Below are positions 33,366 through 41,451 of a stretch of 51,241 nt of DNA, piece after piece. Source of the DNA: Pseudomonadota bacterium. GTDB lineage: Bacteria; Pseudomonadota; Alphaproteobacteria; Rhodospirillales; Magnetospirillaceae. The position numbers were made by a program, and so were the translations under genes. The notes under the pieces are model-generated. The model ran no database searches. It had not been told where the DNA came from and was given only the letters and a program-made list of their open reading frames with translations. The stretch is from positions 1 to 51,241 of the forward strand of contig JAEXAH010000092.1 in assembly GCA_023458315.1 (NCBI GenBank). The letters are read 5' to 3'. Position 1 is the stretch's first letter; each line of letters starts with the position of its first letter.

Positions 33366-33977
33366 TTAGTGGCTGAAAATGTCCACGTCGTCCCAATCCA
33401 GCAGGTCCAGCTCGGCCCGGGTCGGCAGGAAGCGGAAGCATTCCTCGGCCACCGCGCGGCGATCCTCGCGGTCCAGCAGCACCTCCAGCCGCGCCTTGAG
33501 CTGGTGCAGGTACAGAACGTCCGACGCGGCATAGGCCAACTGGTCGGCATTCAGTTCCGGCGCCCCCCAATCCGAGGTCTGCTGCTGCTTGGACAGATCG
33601 ACGCCGATCAGTTCGCGGCACAGATCCTTGAGCCCGTGGCGGTCGGTGTTGGTGCGGCACAGCTTGGACGCCAGCTTGGTGCACCACACCGGCGCGCAGC
33701 GCACGCCCAGATGCTTGTGGATCATCGCCAGGTCGAAGCGGGCGAAATGGAACAGCTTGGTGACGGCCGGATCGGCCAGCAGCCGCCGCAAATTGGGCGC
33801 GTCATAGACCGGGCGCGGGAAATGCACCACATGGGCCGTGCCGTCGCCGCCCGAAAGCTGGATCACGCACAGCCGGTCGCGGTGCACCGACAGCCCCATG
33901 GTTTCGCTGTCGATGGCGACCACCGGCCCCAGGTCCAGACCCGCGGGCAGATCGCCGATATGATAGGTGATAGACAT
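33366..33977 (-). CDS. Short ribonuclease D-like 3'-5' exonuclease
   Basis: A 203-residue DEDDy exonuclease domain. D23 and E25 lie in AIDSETMGL, the next aspartate in FHFARFD, and the tyrosine-aspartate pair in YAASDVLYLH. The HRDC domains of E. coli RNase D (375 residues) are missing, as in the common short alphaproteobacterial form. It probably trims 3' ends of tRNA or other RNAs. It lies 93 bp behind tRNA-Leu on the same strand, and its ribosome binding site AAGGAG, eight bases before the ATG, is held in a hairpin. Confidence 0.88.
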   Translation of the reverse strand: MSITYHIGDLPAGLDLGPVVAIDSETMGLSVHRDRLCVIQLSGGDGTAHVVHFPRPVYDAPNLRRLLADPAVTKLFHFARFDLAMIHKHLGVRCAPVWCTKLASKLCRTNTDRHGLKDLCRELIGVDLSKQQQTSDWGAPELNADQLAYAASDVLYLHQLKARLEVLLDREDRRAVAEECFRFLPTRAELDLLDWDDVDIFSH

Positions 33978-33980
33978 GCG

Positions 33981-34016
33981 AACGGCTCCTTCGGGATATC
34001 CCCCAAAGGAGCCGTT
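33981..34016 (-). promoter_or_regulatory. Strong hairpin that masks the ribosome binding site of the RNase D gene
   Basis: On the minus strand AACGGCTCCTT (34016-34006) and AAGGAGCCGTT (33991-33981) are perfect 11-base arms around a 14-base loop that itself contains GGGATATCCC. The right arm carries the AAGGAG Shine-Dalgarno sequence, three bases from the start codon. CCCCCA farther upstream (in the 34026-34036 stretch) could pair with the TGGGGG of the loop, allowing an alternative fold. Confidence 0.6.
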
Positions 34017-34070
34017 TGGCATCGCCCCTCTGGGGGGCTTTGGCACCCGGTGTTGGTAGTCACCGAGAAT

Positions 34071-34155
34071 TGGTGCCCAGGAAAGGACTCGAACCTTCAC
34101 GCCTCGCGGCACACGGACCTGAACCGTGCGCGTCTACCAATTCCGCCACCTGGGC
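34071..34155 (-). tRNA. tRNA-Leu, anticodon CAG
   Basis: An 85-nucleotide tRNA with a long variable arm. The acceptor stem is GCCCAGG with CCTGGGC, the discriminator is A, and CCA is encoded. The D-loop region reads TGGCGGAATTGGTAGAC, as in leucine tRNAs, the anticodon loop is TTCAGGT, and the T-loop contains GGTTCGAGTCC. It is followed on the same strand by the RNase D gene. Confidence 0.97.
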
Positions 34156-34402
34156 AGTTGGCCGACATTGCTGTCAGTCCCCAGCGTTTCCGCCGGTTTC
34201 GTTGGGGTCGCCCCCGCCGAGGCCCAGAGAAATATTCGGATCGCCCCCGTGCGTCAACGGCTTTTTTTCAGCTTTGTGATTTTTTTTGCGTCGATCCTTT
34301 GCCAACCCTTGCCGTTGCGTTCGCCGGGCGAAAGGAATAGCCTTTTCCGCCAATGAGATAAGCCAGCCGCGAAGCGGCGGCGCGGGAGATGCGGAGGTCC
34401 AT

Positions 34403-35377
34403 ATGAGGCGAGTGGTTACGGTGTTCGGCGGCTCGGGGTTCATCGGGCGGCAGGTGGTGCGGCGTCTGGCGGCCCAGGGATGGGTGGTGCGCGCGGCGGT
34501 GCGCGATCCGGTGGACGCAGGTTTCCTCAAGCCCATGGGTGAACCGGGGCAGGTCAATCCGGTGGCGGCCGACATCCGCGACCCCGCCTCGGTGCGGGCG
34601 GCGGTGGCCGGGGCCGACGCCGTGGTCAATCTGGTCGGCATCCTGTTCGAAAAGGGCAAGACCACCTTCGACGCCGTCCACCGCCAGGGGGCGGCCAACG
34701 TCGCCCAGGCGGCGCGCGACGCCGGCGTGGCGCGGCTGGTGCACATGTCGGCCCTGGGCGCCGACAAGAATTCCGATTCGGCCTACGCCCGCAGCAAGGC
34801 CCAGGGCGAAGAGGCGGTGCTGGCGGCCTTTCCCGCCGCGACCATCTTCCGGCCGTCGGTGGTGTTCGGCCCCGACGACGATTTCTTCAACCGCTTCGCC
34901 GCCCTGGCCCGCATCTCGCCGGTGCTGCCGGTGTTCACCGGCGACGGCTTCAAGCCGGTGCACACCGAGAACGGCTATGACGTGGATTGGTTCGGCTCGG
35001 GCGGGCCGACCTTCCAACCGGTCTATGTGGGCGACGTGGCCGAGGCCCTGGTCAGGGGCGTGACCGATCCGCGCACCACCGGCAAGGTGTACGAACTGGG
35101 CGGCCCGCGCCGCTATACCCTCAAGGAAGTGATGGAACTGATCCTGCGCGTCACCGGCCGCAGCCCCATGCTGGTGCCGCTGCCGTTCGCGGTGGCGCGG
35201 GTGCAGGCGGCGTTCTTCCAGTTCCTGCCCAAGCCGCCGCTGACCCCGGATCAGGTCAAGCTGTTGCAGGTGGACAACGTGGCGCGCGGCGGCAAGCCGG
35301 GTCTGGCGGAATTGGGCATTCCCGCCGTGGCCGCCGAGGCGGTGCTGCCCACCTATCTGCACCGCTACGCATCCTAG
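34403..35377 (+). CDS. Complex I NDUFA9-family NAD(P)-binding protein
   Basis: A 324-residue short-chain dehydrogenase-like protein with an N-terminal Rossmann motif VFGGSGFIGRQV (glycines 9, 10, 12, 15). It resembles the NDUFA9 accessory subunit of mitochondrial complex I, found in alphaproteobacteria as an associated assembly or stability factor. The segments FRPSVVFGPDDDFFNRFA and QPVYVGDVAEA are typical. GGAGG lies seven bases before the ATG. The nuo operon is not in this window, so complex I association is inferred from the family. Confidence 0.88.
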   Translation: MRRVVTVFGGSGFIGRQVVRRLAAQGWVVRAAVRDPVDAGFLKPMGEPGQVNPVAADIRDPASVRAAVAGADAVVNLVGILFEKGKTTFDAVHRQGAANVAQAARDAGVARLVHMSALGADKNSDSAYARSKAQGEEAVLAAFPAATIFRPSVVFGPDDDFFNRFAALARISPVLPVFTGDGFKPVHTENGYDVDWFGSGGPTFQPVYVGDVAEALVRGVTDPRTTGKVYELGGPRRYTLKEVMELILRVTGRSPMLVPLPFAVARVQAAFFQFLPKPPLTPDQVKLLQVDNVARGGKPGLAELGIPAVAAEAVLPTYLHRYAS

Positions 35378-35379
35378 AC

Positions 35380-35496
35380 CGTGATGCAGAAAATCTGCAT
35401 CACGTATTGCCCCTCGCCGGGCGCGGGCATCCGCCCGCTTGGCCGCGCCCGCAATGGGCGCAGAAGCAGCGCGCCTCAGATTAAAGGCGCGCTGCT
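35380..35496. repeat. Cluster of three hairpins
   Basis: Three perfect inverted repeats lie in 117 bp: CGTGATGCAG with CTGCATCACG (35380-35404); CGGGCGCGG with CCGCGCCCG (35418-35451, with an inner GCGGGC/GCCCGC stem); and AGCAGCGCGCCT with AGGCGCGCTGCT (35465-35496). It starts directly after the stop of the NDUFA9-like gene and is flanked by CTAG on both sides. It could be a compound terminator, a small mobile palindrome or a structured RNA. Confidence 0.8.
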
Positions 35497-35536
35497 CTAG
35501 CCCCGCGCCGGGGCGGGCGCGCGGCGCCGGGAGAGG

Positions 35537-35782
35537 TCACTCCTCGGCGCCGTGACCCTGGCCATAGGCCACCTGGGTGAAGCATTCCGGGTCGAACAGC
35601 ATGGATACCGCGACCGTCATGGCGCGGGCGCCCTGGCGTTCGACCATGCGGACATGACGGGGGATGTCGGGATAGTCGAAAACCCGCTCGACCACCCAGT
35701 CACCGCCATAGGTGCCGGCCTTGCGGAAGATGTCGCCGGGGGCGACGTCGGAACCCCGGGCGCGGCGGCCGAACAGGCTCAT
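35537..35782 (-). CDS. Small conserved hypothetical protein
   Basis: An 81-residue protein of no named family that I recognise. The pattern of GDIFRKAGTYGGDWVVERVF, then PRHVRMV and a late FDPECFTQV suggests a compact beta-rich fold; it has no signal peptide or membrane helix. Codon use resembles the neighbours. It lies downstream of dinB on the same strand with a gap of 76 bp. Confidence 0.65.
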   Translation of the reverse strand: MSLFGRRARGSDVAPGDIFRKAGTYGGDWVVERVFDYPDIPRHVRMVERQGARAMTVAVSMLFDPECFTQVAYGQGHGAEE

Positions 35783-35858
35783 GATCAGTGACCCTTTTTG
35801 TCAGAACTCGTTACGATAGCGTTCATACCGCGCCAACGCGACTCTTGTCGAGCCTCCT

Positions 35859-37019
35859 TCAACCACCGAACAGATCGGGCGGATCGGCCTCGGTCGCCGC
35901 GCACAGATCACTGAGCCCGATACCGATCAACCGGAAAGCGCGACCATCCGCTTCGCGCTCCAGTAGTGGCGCCGCCGCCCGCAACATCTGATCGGCACGG
36001 GCGGTCGGTGTCGGCAAACGATGGTTGCGGGTCAGCAGTTTAAAGTCGGCGGTCTTCAGCTTCAAGACTACTGTGCGTCCAGCCAGCCCGGCCCGCTCCA
36101 GCCGTCCGGCCACCTTGACCGCCAGCGGCTCCAGCGCCGCCAGCAGGCGGGCGGGGTCGCGGATGTCGCGGGCGAAGGTGGTTTCGTTGGACACGCTTTT
36201 CGCCGGGCGGTCGGGGGTGACGCGGCGGCCGTCCTCGCCGCGCGCCATCAGGTAAAGGGCGCGCCCGAACTTGCCGAAGCGCGCCACCAGTTCCGCCTCG
36301 GCCATGTCCTGCAACTGGCCGATGGTGGCGATGCCCGCCTGCTCCAGCCGCGCCGCCGTCGCCGCCCCCACCCCGAACAGCGCGCCGACCGCCATGGGCG
36401 CCAGCAGCGACCGTGCCTCGGCGCGGCCGATCACCGAAAAGCCCCGCGGCTTGTCGCGGTCGCTGGCCATCTTGGCCAGGAACTTGTTGTAGGACAGCCC
36501 GGCCGAGACGGTGATGCCCACCAGCCGCTCGATGGCCCGTTGCAGCCGCGCCAGGATCACGGCGGGCGGGCGGTCCACCAGCCGCACGCCGTCGGACAGG
36601 TCCAGATAGGCTTCGTCCAGCGACAGCGGCTCGACCATGGGGGTGGCCTTGAGGAACAGGGCGCGGATCTCGGCCGACACCGCCCGGTACTTCGCCATGT
36701 CGGGCGGAATGACCACGGCGTGCGGACACAGTTCCAGCGCCTTGAACATGGGCATGGCCGAACGCGGCCCGAATTTGCGCGCCACGTAACAGGCGGTGGT
36801 GACGACGCCGCGCCCGCCGGGATGACCGACGATCAGCGGCCGCTCGGCCAGTTCCGGGCGGTCGCGCTTTTCCACCGAAGCGTAAAAGGCATCGCAATCG
36901 ATATGCGCGATGGAGAGGTCCAGCAATTCGGAATGCTCGACCACCCGCGCCGAACCGCAGCGCGGGCAGTCGTTCCCCGATCGGAAGGGGATGCAGCAAT
37001 CTCGGCACAGGGCGGGCAT
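35859..37019 (-). CDS. dinB: DNA polymerase IV with N-terminal zinc-ribbon-like extension
   Basis: A 386-residue Y-family polymerase for translesion synthesis. Catalytic acids are D41 and D43 (HIDCDAFYASVE) and the pair in SLDEAYLD. The thumb and little-finger regions follow, and the C-terminus ends PPDLFGG, similar to a beta-clamp-binding motif. The first 22 residues contain C5, C8, C18 and C21 in two CxxC pairs, a probable zinc ribbon absent from E. coli DinB. I saw no alphaproteobacterial LexA box upstream. Confidence 0.93.
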   Translation of the reverse strand: MPALCRDCCIPFRSGNDCPRCGSARVVEHSELLDLSIAHIDCDAFYASVEKRDRPELAERPLIVGHPGGRGVVTTACYVARKFGPRSAMPMFKALELCPHAVVIPPDMAKYRAVSAEIRALFLKATPMVEPLSLDEAYLDLSDGVRLVDRPPAVILARLQRAIERLVGITVSAGLSYNKFLAKMASDRDKPRGFSVIGRAEARSLLAPMAVGALFGVGAATAARLEQAGIATIGQLQDMAEAELVARFGKFGRALYLMARGEDGRRVTPDRPAKSVSNETTFARDIRDPARLLAALEPLAVKVAGRLERAGLAGRTVVLKLKTADFKLLTRNHRLPTPTARADQMLRAAAPLLEREADGRAFRLIGIGLSDLCAATEADPPDLFGG

Positions 37020-37062
37020 GGCCGCGCCAGTCTACCCCCGCCCGGCCGGGGGCGAAACACTC

Positions 37063-37266
37063 TCAGCGTCGGGCGGCGGCGCGCAGATCGGCCTCGATAT
37101 CGGCGATACGCTTGGCCAGCGAGGTCTTGACCGCCTCGGCCACCCACGGCTTCAACTGGGCCTGCTGTTCCTTGAGCTGGACCAGCAACCGCTTCTTCTC
37201 GTCCAGGCTGCGCTTGATCGGCATGCGGTCGGAATGCTGGCCGTCATGGGTGCGGAAGCCGCTCAT
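37063..37266 (-). CDS. Small helical conserved hypothetical protein
   Basis: A 67-residue, charged and mostly helical protein, with a coiled-coil-like segment from about residue 18 to 62 (heptad leucines and glutamines). GGAGG lies six bases before the ATG and sits in the loop of a small stem (CTTTGTC with GACAAGG), so it stays accessible. It is 43 bp ahead of dinB on the same strand and may be co-transcribed. No function is evident. Confidence 0.6.
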   Translation of the reverse strand: MSGFRTHDGQHSDRMPIKRSLDEKKRLLVQLKEQQAQLKPWVAEAVKTSLAKRIADIEADLRAAARR

Positions 37267-37430
37267 CCTTGTCCTCCCTGACAAAGCGGGGTTGATTGGG
37301 GCGCGGACCATGACCGAACCGCCCCCGCGAGGCAAGCGACAAAATCACCACACCCCCGCCCCCATCGCGGGATTTGTCCCCGCCCGCCCACAATGCTATA
37401 ACCCGACCCGTCCGCCCGTCAGACACAGGC

Positions 37431-37507
<77 letters not shown>

Positions 37508-37548
37508 TCTTCACCACACATCGCCAAACAGCCGCCGCGCGTTCCGCT

Positions 37549-37941
37549 TCAGCGGGTCGGGGCCAGCGCCCGGCTGAGGGCCAGGGCGTCAAGGAAGGCG
37601 GCGGTGGTGTCCTGTTGCAGCTTGTCCACCTGAAGCACCAGTTCGATCACCGCCACGGCGGCGAGGCGCAGGTCGCAATCGGCCATGCGGCCGCGCAGAT
37701 CGTCGATGGACAGGCCCAGGGCGCGGACGCGCCCGTGCAGGGCGTGCAGGCGCGGCATCATCGGATGCAGTTCGGCCGAGACCGAGGCCGCCGCCAACGC
37801 CCGGGCGATGCCGCCGCCCAAATCCTCGGCGTCGCGGGCCATGGCCGCGATCACCGCGCGCAGCTTGTCGGCGGACGACGGATCGGCACGATCCCCGGTC
37901 GGGGTGGGAAAGCGGCGAGGAAAGGGGATCACACAGCCCAT
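37549..37941 (-). CDS. Hypothetical helical protein
   Basis: A 130-residue protein with no recognised family. After a short basic, proline-rich N-terminus it is predicted to be nearly all helical (about 25-125), with no membrane helix. The ATG at 37941 has AGGA eight bases upstream; a GTG 15 bp earlier is possible. A perfect TCCCCATATGGGGA palindrome lies about 60 bp upstream, and an almost identical one lies before the adjacent response regulator and sensor kinase, so it may belong to their regulon. Confidence 0.6.
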   Translation of the reverse strand: MGCVIPFPRRFPTPTGDRADPSSADKLRAVIAAMARDAEDLGGGIARALAAASVSAELHPMMPRLHALHGRVRALGLSIDDLRGRMADCDLRLAAVAVIELVLQVDKLQQDTTAAFLDALALSRALAPTR

Positions 37942-37999
37942 GGAATCATCCTGCACACGACGGTTCCGCCATTATCGGCGGCAACCGCCCGGGCAGGCA

Positions 38000-38013
38000 T
38001 CCCCATATGGGGA
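38000..38013. promoter_or_regulatory. 14-base palindrome TCCCCATATGGGGA, candidate operator
   Basis: This perfect palindrome lies upstream of the hypothetical gene ending at 37941 and directly after the response regulator's stop codon. A second copy with one changed base is at 39051-39064. It could be a binding site of the LuxR-type regulator encoded between them. Confidence 0.4.
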
Positions 38014-38015
38014 CC

Positions 38016-38987
38016 CTACAGCGCCACGGCGTTGACCAGCAGGCGGACCAGTTCGGCCTGGCGGTTGGCGCCGGTCTTCTGGAACAGACGTTTCAGATAG
38101 GTGCGGGCGGTGCTGAGGGTGACGCCCTGGGCCTCGGCCGCCTCGCGGATGTCCAGGCCCGAGGCCAAGGCGTGGGCCAGCCGCGCCTCGGACGGGTTGA
38201 GGCCGAACAGATCCCCCAGCGCCTCGGGCGTCGGCAGGGTGCGGGCGTCGATTTCGCGCACGAACAGCAACGCCGCCGCCCCCACCCCCACCTGCTCCTC
38301 CGGCGCCTCGATCAATGCCGAATGGCGGCGGTCGTCGCTGTCGTCCAGCCCCAGGACGCGGCTTTCGCCGTCTTCCATGGTCGCCTGCACCGCCTGATGC
38401 AAGGCGGCGGTCGCCGCCGGGGTGGCTGCACGGCAGATGCCGCCGCGATCCTGTCGCAACACCTCGCCCGCCGCCAGCAGACGGGCGCCCTCGCGGTTGC
38501 TGAACAGCGGACGGAAGCCGCGATCCAGCGCCAGGGCGGCAAACGGCAGGCGGTCCAGCGCCGCCAGCGCCAGTTCCGGCCCGCTGCGCGCCGCCACCTG
38601 GGCCAAGGCGTCGATCACGCCCTGGCGCACCACCTCGGCGGCGCAGGGCTTGGTGAAAAAACGGAAGACGCCGCCACGGTTGATGGCATCCATCGCCGCC
38701 GCCATGTCGCCGGTGCCGGTCAGCACCATGCACACCACCGGACAGCCCGCCTGCTTCAACTGGGCGACCAGTTCCAGCCCGTCCAGGCCCGGCATGCGCA
38801 AATCCGTGACCATGACCTGAAACCCGCCGTCCAGCGCCATGGACCGCGCCCGCAGCGGGTCGGTCTCGAAACTCATGTCCCAGTCGCGGACCTGGGCGGC
38901 CAGGGCGCGGCGCAGCCCGTCCAGCACGGCGGGCTCGTCATCGACGAACAGGATCTTCGGACGCGGCAGAGCTTCGGCCATTGCCAT
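38016..38987 (-). CDS. Response regulator with receiver and LuxR-type DNA-binding domains
   Basis: A 323-residue transcriptional regulator. The receiver domain (about 10-130) has D16-D17, the phosphorylated aspartate D62 (TDLRMPG) and K113 (FTKPC). A middle region (about 140-245) looks like a PAS-type or linker domain, and the C-terminal helix-turn-helix is at about 255-318 (LNPSEARLAHALASGLDIREAA). It diverges from a sensor histidine kinase gene, its probable partner. Two starts six bases apart (38987 and 38981) are equivalent. Confidence 0.88.
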   Translation of the reverse strand: MAMAEALPRPKILFVDDEPAVLDGLRRALAAQVRDWDMSFETDPLRARSMALDGGFQVMVTDLRMPGLDGLELVAQLKQAGCPVVCMVLTGTGDMAAAMDAINRGGVFRFFTKPCAAEVVRQGVIDALAQVAARSGPELALAALDRLPFAALALDRGFRPLFSNREGARLLAAGEVLRQDRGGICRAATPAATAALHQAVQATMEDGESRVLGLDDSDDRRHSALIEAPEEQVGVGAAALLFVREIDARTLPTPEALGDLFGLNPSEARLAHALASGLDIREAAEAQGVTLSTARTYLKRLFQKTGANRQAELVRLLVNAVAL

Positions 38988-39050
38988 TCCACCCCAGACG
39001 GAAGTTATAATAAGCCTTAACCGATCCCATCACGGCGGGACAAGCCCTCC

Positions 39051-39064
39051 TCCCCATCTGGGGA
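39051..39064. promoter_or_regulatory. 14-base palindrome TCCCCATCTGGGGA, candidate operator
   Basis: This copy lies in the 130-bp divergent gap between the response regulator and the sensor kinase, 54 bp before the kinase start. It matches the site at 38000-38013 at 13 of 14 positions. Confidence 0.4.
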
Positions 39065-39117
39065 TAGCCCGGCAACCGCCGCGTTCTTTAGGATGGGGGA
39101 AAAGCGAGCCCGACGCC

Positions 39118-41337
39118 ATGGCCCTGAATCCCACGCGACCATCGTCCATGCTGCCCCCCCTGGCGGGGGTGGGATTGTTCCTGTCGCTGGTGTGGGGCGG
39201 CCTGCTCGCCTTTGTCCAGCACGACCGCGCGCTGGTCGAGGAAGCGGCCTACCGCGAGGCGGAAAACTATTCCATCGCCTTCGAGGAATACACCCACAAC
39301 ATCATCACCACCGTGGACAACAGCCTGCGCTACCTGTCGCAGCTTTACGTGCAGTCGCGGCTGCGCGGCCAGCCCATGGATCAGGTGCTGCTGGAGGGGT
39401 ACGCCCCCATCAAGACCTTCCAGTTCGCCATCATCGGTCCCGACGGCATCATGACCTACAGCAACCTGGCCCCGGCCAGGAACCGGGTGGACCTGAGCGA
39501 CCGCGAGCATTTCCGCGTCCACCTGGACCCCGGCCAGGACCGGCTGTTCATCAGTCGGCCGGTGCTGGGGCGGGTGTCGGGCAAGTGGTCGATCCAGTTC
39601 ACCCGCAAGGTGGTGATGCCCGACGGCAGTTTCGGCGGCGTGCTGGTGCTGTCGGTGGAAAAGACCGAATTCGAGCGCTTCTTCCACCGTCTGGACCTGG
39701 GCCAGCGTGGCCTGATCGCCCTGTTCGGCACGGATGGCTGGATGCGGGCGCGGGGCTCGCAGGTCGAGGAAACCGTCCACGACAGCATGAAGGAACCGTT
39801 GCCGCCCGAACGTCCCTATTTCCGCCCGGGCGGGCCGGAACGCAGCCGCATCCGCCTGATCGGCTATTTCGACGGCGTCGACCGCATCGGCGCCTATCGC
39901 CGGGTGCGCGACGTGCCGTTGCTGGTGTCCGCCCAACTGGCGGTGGACGAGGTTTTCGCCAACCACGCCGACCGCGCCCGGCGGGCCATGGTGGCCGGGC
40001 TGATCCTGACGGTGGCGACCCTGGCGGGGCTGGCGATCCTGGCGGTGCTGCGCCGCCAGCGCGACGCGGCGCTGCGCGAGGCCGCCGCCAGCGAGGAACG
40101 CTGGCATCTGGCGGTGGACGCGGTGGGTGACGGCGTGTGGGACTGGAACCCACTGACCAAGGACGCGTTCTTTTCGCACCGCATGGCCGAGATCGTCGGC
40201 CGCACCCCGGAATCCCTGCCGCGCACCGTGCCCGAATGGATGGAGATCATTCATCCCGACGACCGCGACGGCGTCGCCGCCGCCTTCGACGCCTTCATGC
40301 GGGGCGAACCCCGCTTCAGTTACGAATACCGCTCGCTGCATGGCGACGGCGGGTATGTCTGGGTGCTGGACCGCGCCGTCGCCGCCGAGCGCGACGAGCA
40401 AGGCCGACCGCTGCGGGTCATCGGCCTGCGCGCCGACGTGTCCGACCGGCGGCGGCTTCAGGACGAACTGGCCCGCCAGGCGGTGGACCTGGAGCACGCC
40501 CGGCTGCGCGAACGCATGGAAGAGGCCAACCGCCTGGAATCCCTGGGCACCCTGGCGGGCGGCATCGCGCACGAGATCAACACCCCGGCCCAATACGTGG
40601 GCGACAACCTGACCTTCCTGGAAAGCTGCGTCCCCGACCTGCTGAAAGTGGCGGACGCCGCCGAACGCCATTGCCCGCCCGAATGCTGTCCCGAATTGAC
40701 CACGGCGCTGGCGGCGGCCAACCTGGACTTCCTGCGCCAGGAAGTGCCCGACGCCATCGCCCAGGGGCTGGAAGGCGTGCGCCGCATCGCCAAGATCGTG
40801 CAGGCGGTCAAGGAATTCTGCTATCCCAGTTCGCGCGAGCCGCAGCCCTGCGACCTGGGGCACCTGATCGAATCGGCGGCGACGGTGACGCGCAACGCCT
40901 GGAAATACTGTTCCGAGCTGACCCTGGACCTGGAACCCGACCTGCCGCCGGTGCTGGCCATCGAGGGCGAGATCAACCAGATGCTGGTCAACCTGATCGT
41001 CAACGCCGCCCAGGCCATCGCCGAGAAGAAGGCCCCGACCCCCGGCACCATCACCATCCGCACCCGGCGGGTCGGCGACGCCGTCAGCTTCGCGGTGGCC
41101 GACGACGGGATCGGCATTCCCGCCGACCGCCACAAGCGTATCTTCGAGCTGTTCTACACCACCAAGCCGCCGGGCCAGGGCACCGGCCAGGGACTGGCCA
41201 TCACCGCCGCCATCGTGCGGCGCCACGGCGGCGGCATCACCGTCGATTCCGAACCCGGACAGGGCGCCTGCTTCACCGTCACCCTGCCGGTGAACGGCCC
41301 CATCGGCGAAGCGCGCGGCCCGGCGGTGGCGCAATAG
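39118..41337 (+). CDS. Membrane sensor histidine kinase (Cache-like sensor, PAS)
   Basis: A 739-residue kinase. Membrane helix 1 (about 12-33) and helix 2 (about 290-312) enclose a large periplasmic domain like those of dCache sensors. A PAS domain follows (about 325-455), then the dimerisation domain with the phosphorylated H485 (HEINTP) and a catalytic ATPase domain (about 610-735) with DDGIGIP and GTGQGLAI. It belongs to the kinase group with HEINTP and a long helical insert after it. It is divergent from the LuxR-type response regulator. The signal is unknown. Confidence 0.9.
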   Translation: MALNPTRPSSMLPPLAGVGLFLSLVWGGLLAFVQHDRALVEEAAYREAENYSIAFEEYTHNIITTVDNSLRYLSQLYVQSRLRGQPMDQVLLEGYAPIKTFQFAIIGPDGIMTYSNLAPARNRVDLSDREHFRVHLDPGQDRLFISRPVLGRVSGKWSIQFTRKVVMPDGSFGGVLVLSVEKTEFERFFHRLDLGQRGLIALFGTDGWMRARGSQVEETVHDSMKEPLPPERPYFRPGGPERSRIRLIGYFDGVDRIGAYRRVRDVPLLVSAQLAVDEVFANHADRARRAMVAGLILTVATLAGLAILAVLRRQRDAALREAAASEERWHLAVDAVGDGVWDWNPLTKDAFFSHRMAEIVGRTPESLPRTVPEWMEIIHPDDRDGVAAAFDAFMRGEPRFSYEYRSLHGDGGYVWVLDRAVAAERDEQGRPLRVIGLRADVSDRRRLQDELARQAVDLEHARLRERMEEANRLESLGTLAGGIAHEINTPAQYVGDNLTFLESCVPDLLKVADAAERHCPPECCPELTTALAAANLDFLRQEVPDAIAQGLEGVRRIAKIVQAVKEFCYPSSREPQPCDLGHLIESAATVTRNAWKYCSELTLDLEPDLPPVLAIEGEINQMLVNLIVNAAQAIAEKKAPTPGTITIRTRRVGDAVSFAVADDGIGIPADRHKRIFELFYTTKPPGQGTGQGLAITAAIVRRHGGGITVDSEPGQGACFTVTLPVNGPIGEARGPAVAQ

Positions 41338-41451
41338 ACCAATTCCGTTCAAGTCCTGTTCACGCTGCGCCGCAACTTCGTTCACGGCCACAACGTATAA
41401 CTTTGGTTGCACCCCCGAGCCCGGCCCGACCGTTCGACGGAGAATCCCTGG

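Noticed and set aside
41347..41361. GTTC-N7-GTTC, the form of an alphaproteobacterial LexA box, before the PhnD-like gene
   Set aside because: An eight-base pattern is expected about once or twice in this window by chance, and the downstream genes are not SOS genes.
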